From assembly GCA_963682055.1 (NCBI GenBank), contig OY821740.1:43730795-43794794 (forward strand): DNA of 64,000 nucleotides, written 5' to 3'. How positions within the stretch are numbered: the stretch's first letter is position 1; every line of letters starts with the position of its first letter. This document shows, piece after piece, positions 38,367 to 52,114 of the stretch. A model generated the notes under the pieces. It saw only the letters and a list, made by a program, of their open reading frames with translations. It made no database searches and was not told the origin of the DNA. The translations under genes and the position numbers were made by a program. The DNA comes from Primula veris. Lineage: Eukaryota > Streptophyta > Magnoliopsida > Ericales > Primulaceae.

Positions 38367-41300
38367 AGGGTCCCAACTCCCACCTCTTTGCATTTAGAGC
38401 TTCTCAGGAATTATGTACCTCAAAATTACCAAATGGTATTGTGCCTTTTGCCCCTGGACTTAGTATTCTAGGAAAGAAGGCAAATGCGTCTACTAACCAC
38501 TCTTAACGTGGTTGGTAAGTTCACAACTTATTTATAACTCCATGTCTGTAGTTTCTAATCCTGGCAATGTGTATTCAACTTAGGAGGTGATGACCGTGTC
38601 AATGTATTAAGCAGTCCATGGGTTTATGCTCTTACAAATGTATCAATCATTTTGAAAGACTACTAATGCATTTAGTTCTTGACGGCTATCGCTTGTTGCT
38701 ACCAAATGGACCTTAAAAAGGAAGGATCTAGTTTCAAACCGTAGATTTATTTTCCTTTCCGGTCCTCTTTTTTTCTAGATTGCTTAAGCATTATCTTTAT
38801 CATCTGGCGGTGCATGATTAGAGGTGAATAATGGTCCACCTGAAAGCAGTATGCAGTCTTACTGGTTTTGAGAACTGTGGTTTTACTGCTGTTTGGCCCG
38901 TCTTTTTATTGACAAATCATATATCCTTAAAAAAAGTATCAATTTAGGGATGCTGACGATCTTACACTTCTCTTGAATGTTTTACAATATCTGAGTTTTG
39001 TGCAGTATTTTAGCGTAATATATTTGTCGACAATTTGGGGGCAGTACGTAGTGTACCTTATGATGGGAATTTGGTTGCCTGAATTTACCATTATCTTATC
39101 TCAGTTGGAATCTTAGGTTAACAGAGCTTGTTTTGGGTTTAGATTCAATTTAATGCTGTAAAGATTTATTTGTTTCTATCACATGGTTTATCTTCACTTG
39201 ATGCTTTGACGATGAGAAACAATTGCTTCTGTTAACTGGTGTTGGAAGTAGACAGAAATCAGTTGTTTTTGTTTTCTCTCTTGTAGTGTTTGTAATTACA
39301 TAAACGTAAATGTGGAATTAATGATTGTTTATGGTCAGTGAAGGGGATGCATTTGGTGAGGGAGTTGGAGAAGGACTTGAAGGTTGCAAATGTAATTTGC
39401 ATGGTAAGCACAAGAAGAAATGTAACTTGTGGCAGCCTTATTTAAGTTTAAAGAGATCATAATATGCTTTCTCTCACTTTGTTCGATTTTGCAGTGACAA
39501 TAGCTGAATTATTTCAAAACCATGTCTTTCATTATTAATTGTTCTTTTTTACATTTGTGTGGATGTGCTTTTGCAGAATGGTAGAAGGCATCTAACATCA
39601 TCTATGAATGAAGTCTCTAGGGATCTAGTTGTCACTACTTGTTCCCGGAAAAAACAAGCTCTTCTGGTATTATCTTTTACTCTGTTATTAGCAGCCGTCT
39701 TAAGGATCTTATGCTTTGTACACCTGCCTTAAATGATCTGATTTTTAAAGCTATTAATTTGAGGTGACTTGTAGGACATGATACCGACCTTGACCGAGCT
39801 TCGTCACGCACTGGTCATGCAAGTATCACTTGAAAACCATGTTAAGGAAGGAAACTTATCTAAGGTCGTCTTTCTATTTTTATTACTTGTTTGAAGGGAA
39901 TTGAACTTTGCTTCACAAGTACTTAGTTCACATTTATAAATTCTTATTTTCCGATTGTATTTTCTTTTCACCATGTGCTGATTTGGAATATATTTTACAG
40001 GCAATCGTTGTTTTCTTAGAGTATTTACAGCTTTTAGATAGCTTATCCGAGCTTTCAGTTATACAAGAGATGAGCTGTGGTGTTCAGGTGAAAATCTAGT
40101 TGTAATTTGAACTATACCATTTGCATAACATTTTCCCGGGAGAGTTAGCGGAATTATAAGCTTTCTTTGTCAGAAGCGATGAATAATCTCTCCCTCTCTA
40201 TGTTGTTTCGTATGTGCTCATGTTTCTATATTGTCCTTCCAGGTTTGGCTAGATAAAACTGTTCAAAAATTGGATTCACTTTTATTAGGGGTGTATCAAG
40301 ACTTTAAAGAGGATGGCTACATAACTGTGAGTACACAAGCGTTTCCTTTCTATATTGTCTTATCGTTAATGTTATAAATAATATTTCCTATTCACCCTTT
40401 GCTGCAAACTTTAGGCAGATCCTCGTAAGTATTTCAGAGTAACAGACACTTCCAAGAAATTGGAAGGTCGTTTATAGTTAAAGTTGCACCTTCCAGTTAA
40501 TTATTGGGTTGAGTTCAACAACCACTAGATAGACATAATATCTTAAGTTAGCCATCTGAATGAATACTTCTGTCACTGGTACCTGTATCCCTTCCATCTA
40601 TTGTGGATTACAACTCAATAGCAAACTAATGGAATGACTTTGAAGTTTGAACCCTCATCCTCTATTCTTTTTGCCGTCAACTTTCAAGTACCTTTTTAAC
40701 TGGTGCATAAGAGCACTTCTTACAGTTCTATCACCATGTTACCACTAAATCCCCTACCAACCTTCATCACCTTAAGTCCATATAACTAGTTATGCTCGAC
40801 GAGCTCTCTCTTTCTTCAAGTCATTTAATTACTACCCAAACGCGCAGTTCACGTGGTCTCTGACATCGGGTTTTATTTTTATTTATTCAAAATTGACCTC
40901 ATTAGTTTTCTGTGATACATGAGATGGCTAGTGGAAGGGTGATGGGGTTTCCTATGTTACTCCAGATACTTTGATTTGATGTTGCCTGGTTGGAACAGCT
41001 TGAAGACCCTTATTAACTTTTGATGTGTTTTGTTTGTCATATTGTTACTTACCTTGTCTTTTTGTTTTTTGTCATGAATTTTCGCTGATTTAGACCTAAA
41101 GTGGCCTAAGTTTTAGGAACTTGGCCTTTTTAGAACTAGTAATGCTATGCGAAGAAAGTAAAAAAACAAATCTGTGTTAGCGTGTCATAAGTTTATAAGA
41201 AATGAAGATGTCATTTAATCCAACAATGACATGCCTTATTACCTGATGCTAATCTTACACAAACTGACAGATCAGTTCTACACCATTCATAATGTGATGT

Positions 41301-44300
41301 TGAGAGTATAGTCATGTAGGATGGGTTTAATGCCTTGTTTATTGGTACATTACTACTTGCATTACTTACATCAGAGATGGTGAATTTAATCCATTATAGG
41401 TATTTTTTTACCCTCTGTTTTAACCTTTACTGTTTTCGAACTTCAGTAATTGAAGATAAAGTCAGATGGTCTGGTAAGAATTAACCTGGAAGTCAAGTGT
41501 TGTCAGAAACAATATAATTACCTAAGACTCCTTAGTATAGCACTTGTATAATCTGATCATGTAGTAAACTATGTCACTTATTCACCTTTCCTGCTATTTG
41601 ATTATATGACTCGCCATTGTTTCCTTTGCCTTGTCAAGTTATTTACACATCAGGGGTCCTATTATTGGCATGAATTATAGCTGTGGGCTTGTTTTTTGTA
41701 TTTTTAACTGTGCATCAACTAATATTTACGTTATCTAAACATCATCCTGAGATGGTATTCGCCGCTTTATAGGTAGTGGATGCTTATGTGCTAATTGGGC
41801 ATGTTCCTATTCTTGCGGAAAAGATGCAAAGCTTATTCATGCAGGAGGTTCTCTCAGAAACTGATTCTGTATTGAAGAACATTTTGCTTGAGGTATGCTG
41901 CCGACTAATTGGTAATTTTGAAATGAAAGACATTATTATTGTTTTGTTATTTCTGCTCAATGCACATAGATATGACTTGTTAGAGTTTGTTGGTTGTCCT
42001 ATATTTCGTGTCAGTTTGTGTATTCATCTACCTTGTGGTTTAGTATGATGCAATACCATGCTGACATTGGTAGTTTGTCATGGACATCATCGGTTGATTA
42101 CTTTATATAAGATTTGTTTTATTAGTTTAGAAGGTACGTATGGTTAAGGCTCCTGGTCGTATTAATCAGACAAGAATCTTTCTTTTCCTTAAATGAAATT
42201 TTCTACCTGAGGATGGATTTTATTGGCAATTGACATTTGTTATCTGCTGACCTGCCTATCATCGTTTTACTCGAGATAAAAAATAGAGGAATTTGTGCTC
42301 CATTATCTGAGCCTTGTTGTAATTGCATCATATGCGGAAATATAAATCTGACTAAAAAGATATTTATCGATTGTAGCTCTTTCTTTTCGTCAAATTGTAA
42401 AAATACTTAACTTTGTCTTGCTGTTTCTTTTATCGTTGATAGTATATTGACTCGCTGTTATGTTTTCGCCTGTAGCCATGCCTTGTTGAGTAGTTTTTAA
42501 TATCCTTTTGGTAAGAAAATACGTAATATCAACTGAAATTTGGACACTCTAATTTTTTTAATGAAAAATTTGATATCTTATTTTGGAAACTAACCCAGTC
42601 TATACAGTATCGCCAATTTTGTAGGCAGTTACCCTCCAAAGTTTTTTATTTGTGTAGACGGTATGAAAATCAGAAAATGTACAGAAAGAGCAGGTTAAAG
42701 TTATAATAAACTTCTTATTAGTTGGTCTTGTGAAGCAAATAACGCCCTTATCACACATGGGACCAAAGAAAGCACCTGCGTTTTGCAGTAATACTTGTCT
42801 ACTTTATATCCAAGGAACGACCGCTCCTTTTATTGTCTGCCAGATTCCTTTTTTTTTTGCCTTATTTATCAGCAATTTTCTCATTTAATACGTCTCCCCC
42901 AATATTTGGTTAATGACCTCTTCCTTGGGATATCTCTAATTTTGCAGGATCAGGAGACTTCAAACGGTAGCAGGTATATTTTCAGGCTTTGCATGTCTTT
43001 TGTGTTATATTGAGCTACACTTTACTTGACTAACCATTGATATATTCTAATTTCAGCTCAAGACTTACCTACAGTGATATGTGCCATCTGATTCCTGAAT
43101 CCAAATTTAGACAATGTTTATTAGCAACACTCAATGTACTCTTCAAGTTAATGGCTTCTTATTATGAAATTATGAGCTTTCAGCTAGAGGACGAGGTAAA
43201 ATCACTTTTTTATTTCAAGTTTTGCTAAGAATATTGCTGTAACATAATGACTCTTGCTACTGCATTTATGTTTATTTACAAACACCAGAAATAAGCACAA
43301 AAATAAGTGTTATTTTTGGAATAATTGCTTTTGCTATATTGAATTCACTGTTTACAGAATTTATCTTTATGTGATTTTTAATCTGGTACAGGTCTCTGTT
43401 ACTCAAAATCTCCACGGAAAGCAAAATAATGGCGATCTTCCAGGGGGTTCTCTTGATGTTCAACATATTAATTCTGAAGCAGAAAAATCCGATGGCTCAA
43501 CTGCTGATAACTTAACTGAGAAAAAAGGGAACATAGGTGTAGAATGTTATAATTCACTTGATGAGTCAAGGAATGCTGGAAATGAAGCTTCTAGTAGTGA
43601 ATCTCCATTGGTTCAGTTAAGAAGAGATGCTATGATAGTGGTTTCACAGACATTATTGAGGGGTCGGAAAAATCTTTGGCAACTAATAACAAGTCGTGTA
43701 TCGGCTTTACTTACCTCTGCTTCTGTTTGTTCAACTAGTATACACCAATTTTTAAGAAACTATGAGGACCTCAACATCTTTATCCTGGCCGGGGAGGCTT
43801 TTTGTGGAGCAGAAGCTGTTGAATTTAGAGAACAACTGAGAAATGTTTGTGAAATTTACTTTGCTTCTTTTCACCGACAGAACATATATGTAAGTTTTTT
43901 GTTGTGTTTCTGCTGTACTGTTATCTGATTGTTTGTCCGCTACTTCTGGCTATCAATTTCAGGTTGTCAGAAATAATTGACTTTTAGTTAATAATGGATT
44001 AGCTTATGAGTAATCAACATAAGAGACTTAATATGTAATTTGGTTTAGGACATTTTATCTTTATCTCGGTTCCTTTAAATTTTCATCTCTCTTTTCTAAA
44101 AATAGAGCTTCTCATTGTAATTGACATTCATTTCATGAGTAATATATTATTTTTTATTCAGTTTAGCTGATAGCTGCATTTATTGTTAAAAATCCAAAAT
44201 TAAGAAATAATACTCCCTATCCTCCATGCAGTACTCCATACACATGTGAGAGCGTGAGCTCTTTTGTCCTTTTTGCATGTTTGACCTTCACCCTCTCATA

Positions 44301-47300
44301 GAGTGTACAGTGATTTAACAAGTATGTGTATCCAAACCCAAAAATTAAATGGACAAATTCCCCTGAAGTGAATAATGATACCTACAACATATTTGTGTAT
44401 GATGTGTCAGCACCGATAAGAACACACCCCTAGCTGTTCTTTTTACGATTGTATCTCTGAGACACCAGTAGTACAAGTGGTTTGTGAGTTTTGTGTCTGC
44501 AAATAGTTTCCTAAACCATCTTAATTGGTAATTTCACAAGAGTGTTTGGCTCTGTTTATTAACTTCATTAGTGCATTCACAAGACATTCTTTGAAGCAAA
44601 ATATATGTAACTCTAAATGTACAAGTGTTATTTTCTTCCAATACTCTAGTTGTTTCCCTGGACATGCTTTTTCTTGTGTATTTTTCCAGATGAATATGGT
44701 TTAATTTGGTGCTGTGTGTATGCATGTTTCTTTTCTCTTATTATCATTTTATCTTATTTTCTATTAAGATCGATGTTGGTCTTCTGTTGAAACTTCTTTA
44801 ACCTGGTCAATACTAGTTTAATGTTTCCATGGTGAAACTGTTTCCAACTCCATTTACATGTTATGCTTTTTCTCTCTTCATACTCTGTGTTGATTTAGTC
44901 TAATGACCAAAAGCTCCTTTCTCTTTGTAGGCACTGAAAATGGTTCTGGAGAGAGAGACTTGGCTAAAATTACCACCAGAAACTCTACACCTCGTTAGTT
45001 TTTCTGGGCTTCTTGGTGGTGGAGCAGCTCTTGTATCATCTAGTCGTAATTTTTCGAACAAAAGAGTGTTGCACCCCAATAGATCAGCCGATGCAGTTGA
45101 AACCGGCTCTAAAAAGAGTGGATTTTCTTCTTGGGTTAACAGTGGGAACCCATTTTCTTCAAAGTGTAATTTCAAAGATAATCATGATTCTTTTTCTCCT
45201 ACTTGGTCAGACTCTGGAGACGGAAAATGTCGGAACGATATGGTCACTCACCAAATTAATGATGCTAATAATCAAAATGGTAGTACTTCTTTCTCAGAAG
45301 ATGAAAATGAAGACCTTCACGCAGATTTTATTGATGAAGATAGTCAGCTACCTAGTCGGATATCTAAGCCTATTCATTCAAGACATCCCTCTTCAAATGA
45401 TGAAGAATTGACTCCACAAACAGGATCCTCATTATGTCTTCTTAGGTACGCAGGAGATGTTGCATAATAAATGAAATCTTGATTTATAACTATAGGTTGA
45501 GTGAGCTGTTTTTGATATACTATAGGCTGTTGGATAAATATGCAAGACTGATGCAAAAACTGGAGATCATCAATGATGAGTTTATTAAGGTGAAGTTAGT
45601 AGCTCCTACTTCTGTTTTTGATTTTTAGTTTTGACTTGATTGAATCTTCAAATCTTTAAATATTAATTTGCTTTGCCTTCATTTCGGCCTTACTATCTTA
45701 ATTCTTGTAGGGAATTTGCCAATTGTTTGGGATATTTTTCTATTTTGTCTATGAAACATTCGTTCTGCAAAGCACTACTCCTGGTGGGAAAGGCTCGACT
45801 GAGCCCCTGAGTTGTAAGGATTATTCTCCCTCTCTCTCTCTGTATCTATAGATATATAGAGTACATAAATATACATATATTACATACCTTGTGGTTTTAT
45901 TCAGTTTTGTCTCTTCAAGCTATTGTTTCTTGATTAATTTCTTCACCGCCGGTTTTCAGATTGTAATTTCCTTCTATTTATGATACTCAGATCAGTTAAA
46001 AACATCTTTATCACGGATTATGCAAGATTGTGATCAATGGATCAAACCCCAGTCCCAATCCTTTCCTTCTTCGTCTTCACCAGCATCTATGAATACATCT
46101 TTAACCCATAAGGACGTAACGCCTACTAGCCCACTTACTAATAATGTTGCTCACCCATTTGGCGCATCTATTGGCCTCAAGGTATAATATATATGCATGT
46201 GTGTGTGTGTATCAAAATATATATGATGAGCGATTTGCTTCTTTTAGCCTGTTTAATATCTCTCTGTTTAAAAATTACAATTCTGGGTATGGGTGTGATG
46301 CCGATTCATACATCAGAAATAATGTGAAACTAATTCATTCATGCATCGAATCACTTCTCGTCAGAGTTCTATTTTGATTTCAACAATTTAAGTTCGAGGC
46401 AAATTTTTTCCAACTTGGCGGGAATGATGCTGATTCATATATCATAAATAGCATGACACTAGTTCATGCATTCAAATTTCATTTATGGTGCATGTACTTT
46501 TATAGAGTTTATTGGGAAGGCCAAAGGTTAGAATAAATGGACTGAATAGTGAATAGGGGATGGACCAGAATGTGTATAAAATGCTGTGTTTGCAATTGTT
46601 TTTTTGAGAAGAGTGAATTTGAGAAAGGTTTGGTACTCTTTTTTCATTTGAGTTTGGTGCTCAAAGGACCTCTCTATGATGAGGGTAATTTTTATTGTTT
46701 ACTCCTATATTCGGGTTTCATTCTAGGTCTATATCGGGATTGGTATTTGGGCTTGATGTCCTACATCAGGGGGTCTATTAAGATGACGAACATTTGGTTT
46801 CATACACAAGTCTTAAGTGTCTAACAGCGCATATGAATTATATCTGTTAAGGGGAGTTTGGGTTTTGAAAGAACTTTTTTTTTTTTATTTCTCACTAAGT
46901 TAGCAATAGTGTAGTTGTCAAACCGTTGTGATTTTGGTGTCTTTACTTGAAATTTCGTACCCAATCATGAATTAAACTAGAATTTCACAAATATCTTTCA
47001 GTTACAGAATCGAATATGAATTGGCTCATATATGTATGGGCTTACATGTAGCTTTTGTTTTTCTTTTCTTCTTTAACGAGGGTCTAAGGACTTCGTACCT
47101 ACCCCCTTTAGATTCGAATCCACAACCTCCCAGATAAAAAAAATCCACAACTAGAAGCATAAGCCATTTGTACAAGTTTGATCTTATTTCATATGTGCAT
47201 ATAGACTGACAATTTTATGTTATTCTGCAGGAAAGATGTGCAGGGGCTGAGACCATATCTGTTGTTGCTCGTTTATTACATCGATCTAGAGCTCATCTTC

Positions 47301-50300
47301 AGATGATGCTTTTGCGAAATAACACAGCTGTAGTTGAAGATTTCTATGTTAATTTGGTAAGTATTTCCAATTCGACTTCTCTTCTCAGGTTCAAGTTGTG
47401 TCTGCTGACTCAAAAAAGAGCCTTTTTAGTTTTTCTCTAATTCACTTTCACAGAGAGAGGTATCAGTTGAAAAACGAAAATCAGTAATATACATATACTT
47501 AGAAAGGTCTGGTCCATATTTATTCTGGTCCATATCATTTAAGCAAGTCATTTTCTATGGATGTTGTTTGGGAATTACTTGAGAGTTATGAGTTCATCTT
47601 TGCTGGTCTATTTGGAAAATAGATACACGTTCTAAGTTTGATTTAGACAATTCATATATGGAAATCTATTTGCACCTCTATGAAACATTAACAAGCACAA
47701 AAGTCGAGTTTATAGGAGGCCTGATATGTTTAGACGACATTAGGTACTTTAGTTGAAACAAGGAAGGAGAGCAGACTTGCAAGTCATCTTTGAAGAATAG
47801 CCTTATGTGAGTAGCAATACTTTAAGCTAACACATTTACTGTAGCCTAAAGAGCTATACCATACATGATGTCTAATTTAACTTTTTTTTTACATGAACTG
47901 CTGTACACCTAGTTTCTTACATTATCATGTATTTTACATTTTTACCTAATAGATTCACTTTTATAGTATCACCTGCAAATGCTGTCACCGCTGATGGGTG
48001 AGTGTTTTTTTTTATATCAGGTGGATTCCGTACCAGAGCTGGCACAACATATTCATAGATCAACTGCAAGATTACTTCTTCATATCAACGGGTAATGCGA
48101 TAAGAACAAATACTAGTTTTCATCCTTACTTCAAAAATTTCTGGTGTTAACTTAATATTGGTTTAAATCGACATTTGGGGTCCTTGTGTGTGTGTGTGTA
48201 TTGTAAAATGTCCCCCCTCCCATCTTTCTATAATATTGGTTAGAAGTTTGGCTATTCAATAATTAAGTTAATAGTTAAAGGAGTTAACTCAGAAAACTTT
48301 TCATTGTGTCATTCGAGTTAAATAAAGCTGGCAGTTTCCCAAATTAATAAATACAGGAGTTAACCTTGTAACATTTTCATGCAAATTTGATTTTTTTTTT
48401 TTTTTAAATCTCGAAGTGATCCCAAATTCTTGGAAAAGTAAAAGTTAACTGAAATGTCCTGAAATTGTGAGATTCATATCAAGGAACGGCATTAGGCAGT
48501 TTCTGTTTAATTTTCTCTTGTAAGACCGGATTTTTTAGTTTATGAGTGCTATCTTCACTCTTGATTTGAATACGGCTTAACAGATATTCTGATCGGGTTG
48601 CCAATACAAAATGGGAAGTTAAAGAGCTTGGTATGGAGCACAATGGGTAATATTTTTGGACGACTTGTTCTTTTTAATTTTTGTCTAGTTTGGAACAGTT
48701 GTTTTTAATTACTGATTTTGTCTTAAGTTTTGATATGCTAGTGCTACTTATTGCTGATCTACATATGAGATTGACAGCATATTGTTGCCTGCTTTGTGTT
48801 AGAATTGTAGCAAGTCATTTATTTTGGGTATTTGACATATTAAGGGAACATACAAAAATATGGTGGCATCCACGTAATCTTATGTCTACCTAAATATTCC
48901 TCCAATACTACAGAAACAGCCACCGCTTTTTCAGGTGTACGTGTTTACCCCATATATTCTCTATAGTTCTACATATTAGAACTTTGGATTTACTATCTCG
49001 GTATTCATGTGCTTTACTTGCCGAAGTAATAGGTGGTTCAGTTTTGTGGTACTCGTTTTTTGTTAGTCTCTTTCAGTTACACAAGAGTAAAAGTTAAAAA
49101 GAAGTTTTTATCGTGTCTTCTAGGTAACCATTAACCACATTGATGATCATAACTTGCATAAAGGAATGAAGATAGTGCTAAAGTTTCTGAAACTAGAGCT
49201 GACATGAATATTTTGTAAAATAATATTTGGCATATGTATTTGATTGTGTTCAATGAAGACTTTGTTTATCATATAGAACATCATGTAGTTTTGTCGATTT
49301 CTGGGAGCCTATTTGCCATAGGCATGATTACTTAAGCAGTAAACCTAGCCAGCACAATTTTCACTTGTGGTGGTGAGCTCTCGATGATTTTATGTAGCAT
49401 GTAGGCTTGATGTGTTGAGCTTTTTAAACTCAGTTCTTAACTTGATTAAACTTCCAATGTCTTCTCGACAGTTTTTTTTAATTAAAAATCTCCTTTTTTT
49501 AGTTATCTATACCACCCCTGGAAAATTATTTGGTGATATCTGATCTCCATTTACCGAATTATCTTTCTTTCACATTCTTTGCCCACTAAAAACATCATAA
49601 AAAACTCTTTGACCTCCAAATTTATTGTATCCTACTTTCACTCAATACACGAGGTTCAACAAGCAATTGATATTTCACGATCAAAGCTGTAATATTCTCT
49701 GCAGTAGCAGTTCTTATATATCGGATTAACAATTGAAATATGATCGGATGAAAAAATCTCTACTTATAGGTATTGTTAATGTTAGAGGCAACATAATAAC
49801 AAAAGTAGGTACTCTTTGCAATTCACAGGGTTCAACTTCCTATTTTAATGCAATTCAAAGGTTCAACATAAATGCAATTCAAAAGTAGGTAATCCAAAGA
49901 AACTCCCGCAAATGGTTTCTGGCAATGATGTGTTGCAATATTTGGTTTTCACATTCTTAAATAGCCGTCATCAAATTGTTATTCTTTCTTGATAACTGTT
50001 TCTTTTACATTTTGATTTATTGCACTCTAGGTATGTTGATTTGCTTCTGGGAGAGTTTAAACACTACAAAACAAGGCTTGTTCATGGAGGCATCCAGAAG
50101 GAGGTAATACTTTGGTTATTAATGAATATCATAGCCTTGGTTTTAAGGTGTTGCGGGCGTACAGTGCGTCTCTGTCTATCTTGCAGGGATGTGGATACGA
50201 GTATCATATTTTGACTTCTTCATTAGATCCCCCTTTTATGACATTTGCGTCTCTGTCTCTATTGATACTAGGCTTGATTTCATGAAAGCTATCAGAATCT

Positions 50301-52114
50301 TTAATCCATTTTATAAGTGCCCTTTCATGAACTATACGTAAATGTCTTATGGTGGTTGGGTCTGATATTAATTTTGAATATATCCCGTTAAGGGTTTTAC
50401 CCTTTTTCAAATCGGTAACAATGAAGGGTGCTCAGATAATGTTATACAAATACAAATTATTAAGCGCTTGTCCAGTAAATATGCGACTCATCATATATGG
50501 ATTATGATCGAATATGAAAGAGCCATATAGATGACAGCCTTGCACGGATGCGGATATTGTACTGCGAGCGGGGAAAGTTCAAAAAAATAATAATACAAAA
50601 CATAGTTGGCTGAATCTAGCTACAAACTGTTCTTTGATTCTTTCCAAAAACATTTGCTGCAAAATACATTTGGTTAAAAGATTAGCTATCCTGATTCCTG
50701 AGAGAGGATGGAGTGGGATAAAAGAACCCTTTTGCCAATCACGTAATATATTGTTATTTATGTTTGTATACGTACTTATGGAGGACAGTGAGAAAACTTG
50801 ACAAACTGACAAAATGTTTAGCCTTTAACTTTTACAAGATATTAAAATTTTCCTCAAATATATATAAAAAGAAAAAATGATTTTTGACCTTGCCGTATTT
50901 ATTGCCTTAACAGCAGTGCATAAGACCGGTCAAACCTTTTAAAAGTCAAAGATACTCCGTTTGGCGTATCAAGCGCGTATTGGCATATCCTCAACTATCC
51001 GTCTCGTATCCGTATCCAATACTTAATATAAAAAATAGAGTATCCATGCTACATAGATGGCAGCAGACATATCAGTGTTGTAGTCTTGTAGACGGAGATA
51101 AATGACAAAATGATGTACTGTGTTTCTAAATGACATATCAGTGTCGTAGTCTTGTAGACGGAGATAAATGACAAAATGATGTACTGTATTTCTAAACACA
51201 CAGGCCCAGGATTTGCTCTTAGAATATGGATTTGAAATTGTTGCTGAAACTCTCGTTGAAGGCCTATCGAGGGTGAAAAGGTGTTCTAATGAGGGGCGTG
51301 CTCTTATGTCGTTAGATCTTCAGGTTTATCCTTCATTCTTGCCAAAAAAAACTTTGCTTTTATGTTTATTGCCTTGCACCATCTGTCTTAGTTTTACCCA
51401 AGTCGAAATTTGTTCTGTTAATTAAAGAAGAATTCTTGATGTAAATTACGTATTTTTTTGCAGGTTTTCATAAATGGCCTAAAGCATTTTGTCTCGGTAG
51501 ATGTGAAACCCAAATTTCAAATAGTTGAGACTTTTATAAAGGTAACACCACCTGGTTATATTCTATAAAGTAGAAGGTTGATTGAAACCATTGACACTCA
51601 CTTTGTCGGCAGGAACTTCAATTCCGTCATAATAAGTTTGAGTGGCAATGCAAGTTGTGTGTTGGAAAATCATCTCTCGTAACTATAATTGCATGAGATT
51701 TTTTTCTAAGTTTTTTCTTTACTGTGACCGATGATTACTTTGGTTTGTCTTCTTATACAGGCGTACTATCTACCAGAAACTGAATATGTGCACTGGGCAC
51801 GTGCTCATCCGGTAAGAAACTTAATGTCCTGGAATGTGTTAAAAGTCTTAAAAATGTTTTAAAAAATAGTTAGCAGTTTAGTCTATCACTTTGTTTTAAG
51901 ATGGTTGTCCATTTGCGAGCCTTTTTTTTAATCCTTCCCTTTTGATTTTCTGGCTTTTGAGATGTTATCATAATTGAGTTGGGAAATTTCATTTTCATGG
52001 CAGGAATACAGCAAAAGCCAAATTATTGGGTTAATTAACCTTGTTGCTACAATGAAGGGTTGGAAAAGGAAAACACGGTTAGAAGTGCTAGAAAAGATTG
52101 AAGGAACTGGATAA
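35894..52114 (+). CDS. VPS54: VPS54 homologue, GARP complex subunit, 25 exons, 1109 aa
   Basis: Exons: 35894-36136, 36945-37112, 37674-37748, 37955-38033, 39339-39403, 39577-39666, 39775-39864, 40001-40087, 40243-40326, 41773-41892, 42948-42973, 43057-43195, 43392-43889, 44931-45445, 45526-45589, 45711-45813, 45991-46181, 47231-47356, 48021-48091, 48584-48646, 50031-50103, 51204-51323, 51464-51541, 51761-51811, 52004-52114. All are in phase, 1110 codons. VPS54 is a GARP subunit tethering endosome-derived vesicles at the trans-Golgi; the Arabidopsis orthologue (HIT1) affects heat and membrane stress tolerance. Visible conserved parts are SVLSATSFSLLPPDRPE, EEFDPVRHILEHLPSEE, VKGMHLVRELEKDL, VICMNGRRHLTSSMNEVSRD, ESKFRQCLLATLNVLFKLM and the C-terminal Vps54 domain (about 880-1109) with YLPETEYVHWARAHPEYSK. 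Exon 13 encodes a Ser/Asn-rich linker. Exon 11 is only 26 nt. Confidence 0.96.
36869..36912. repeat. Perfect 14-bp inverted repeat next to the VPS54 exon 2 acceptor
   Basis: TAGGAGTATGGTCA (36869-36882) and its exact complement TGACCATACTCCTA (36899-36912) are separated by 16 nt. The hairpin ends 32 nt before the AG of the exon 2 acceptor (36943-36944), where the branch point and pyrimidine tract are expected. Confidence 0.85.
38299..38366. repeat. TA/CA microsatellite in VPS54 intron 4
   Basis: A (TA)n tract with interspersed TACATA is followed by about nine CA units. It is non-coding, and the short ORFs across it are microsatellite translations. Confidence 0.9.
47040..47185 (-). mobile_element. 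Possible SINE remnant (VPS54 intron 17)
   Basis: On the minus strand, the segment reads CAAATGGCTTATGC, then GGGAGGTTGTGGATTCGAAT. This resembles the Pol III head of plant SINEs, where GGGAGGTTGTGGGTTCGAAT contains the B box. No clean target duplication or poly-A tail was identified. Confidence 0.4.
51066..51196. repeat. 66-bp tandem duplication before the VPS54 exon 22 acceptor
   Basis: GACATATCAGTGT.GTAGTC begins at 51066 and again at 51132. The two 66-bp units differ at only about two places in the first 60 bases. The second copy runs up to 8 bp before the start of exon 22 (51204). The near identity indicates a recent event. Confidence 0.92.

Noticed and set aside
38187..38506. Several open frames of alternating I and Y or T and H residues
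   Set aside because: They are translations of the TA/CA microsatellite in VPS54 intron 4.
44200..44260. TACTCCCT-like words suggesting a Stowaway MITE
   Set aside because: No matching inverted end or TA-flanked partner was found nearby.
44931..45445. COG3 (Sec34-like) as the identity of the gene at 35894-52114
   Set aside because: The C-terminal YLPETEYVHWARAHPEYSK and the VKGMHLVRELEKDL region match plant VPS54, not COG3.
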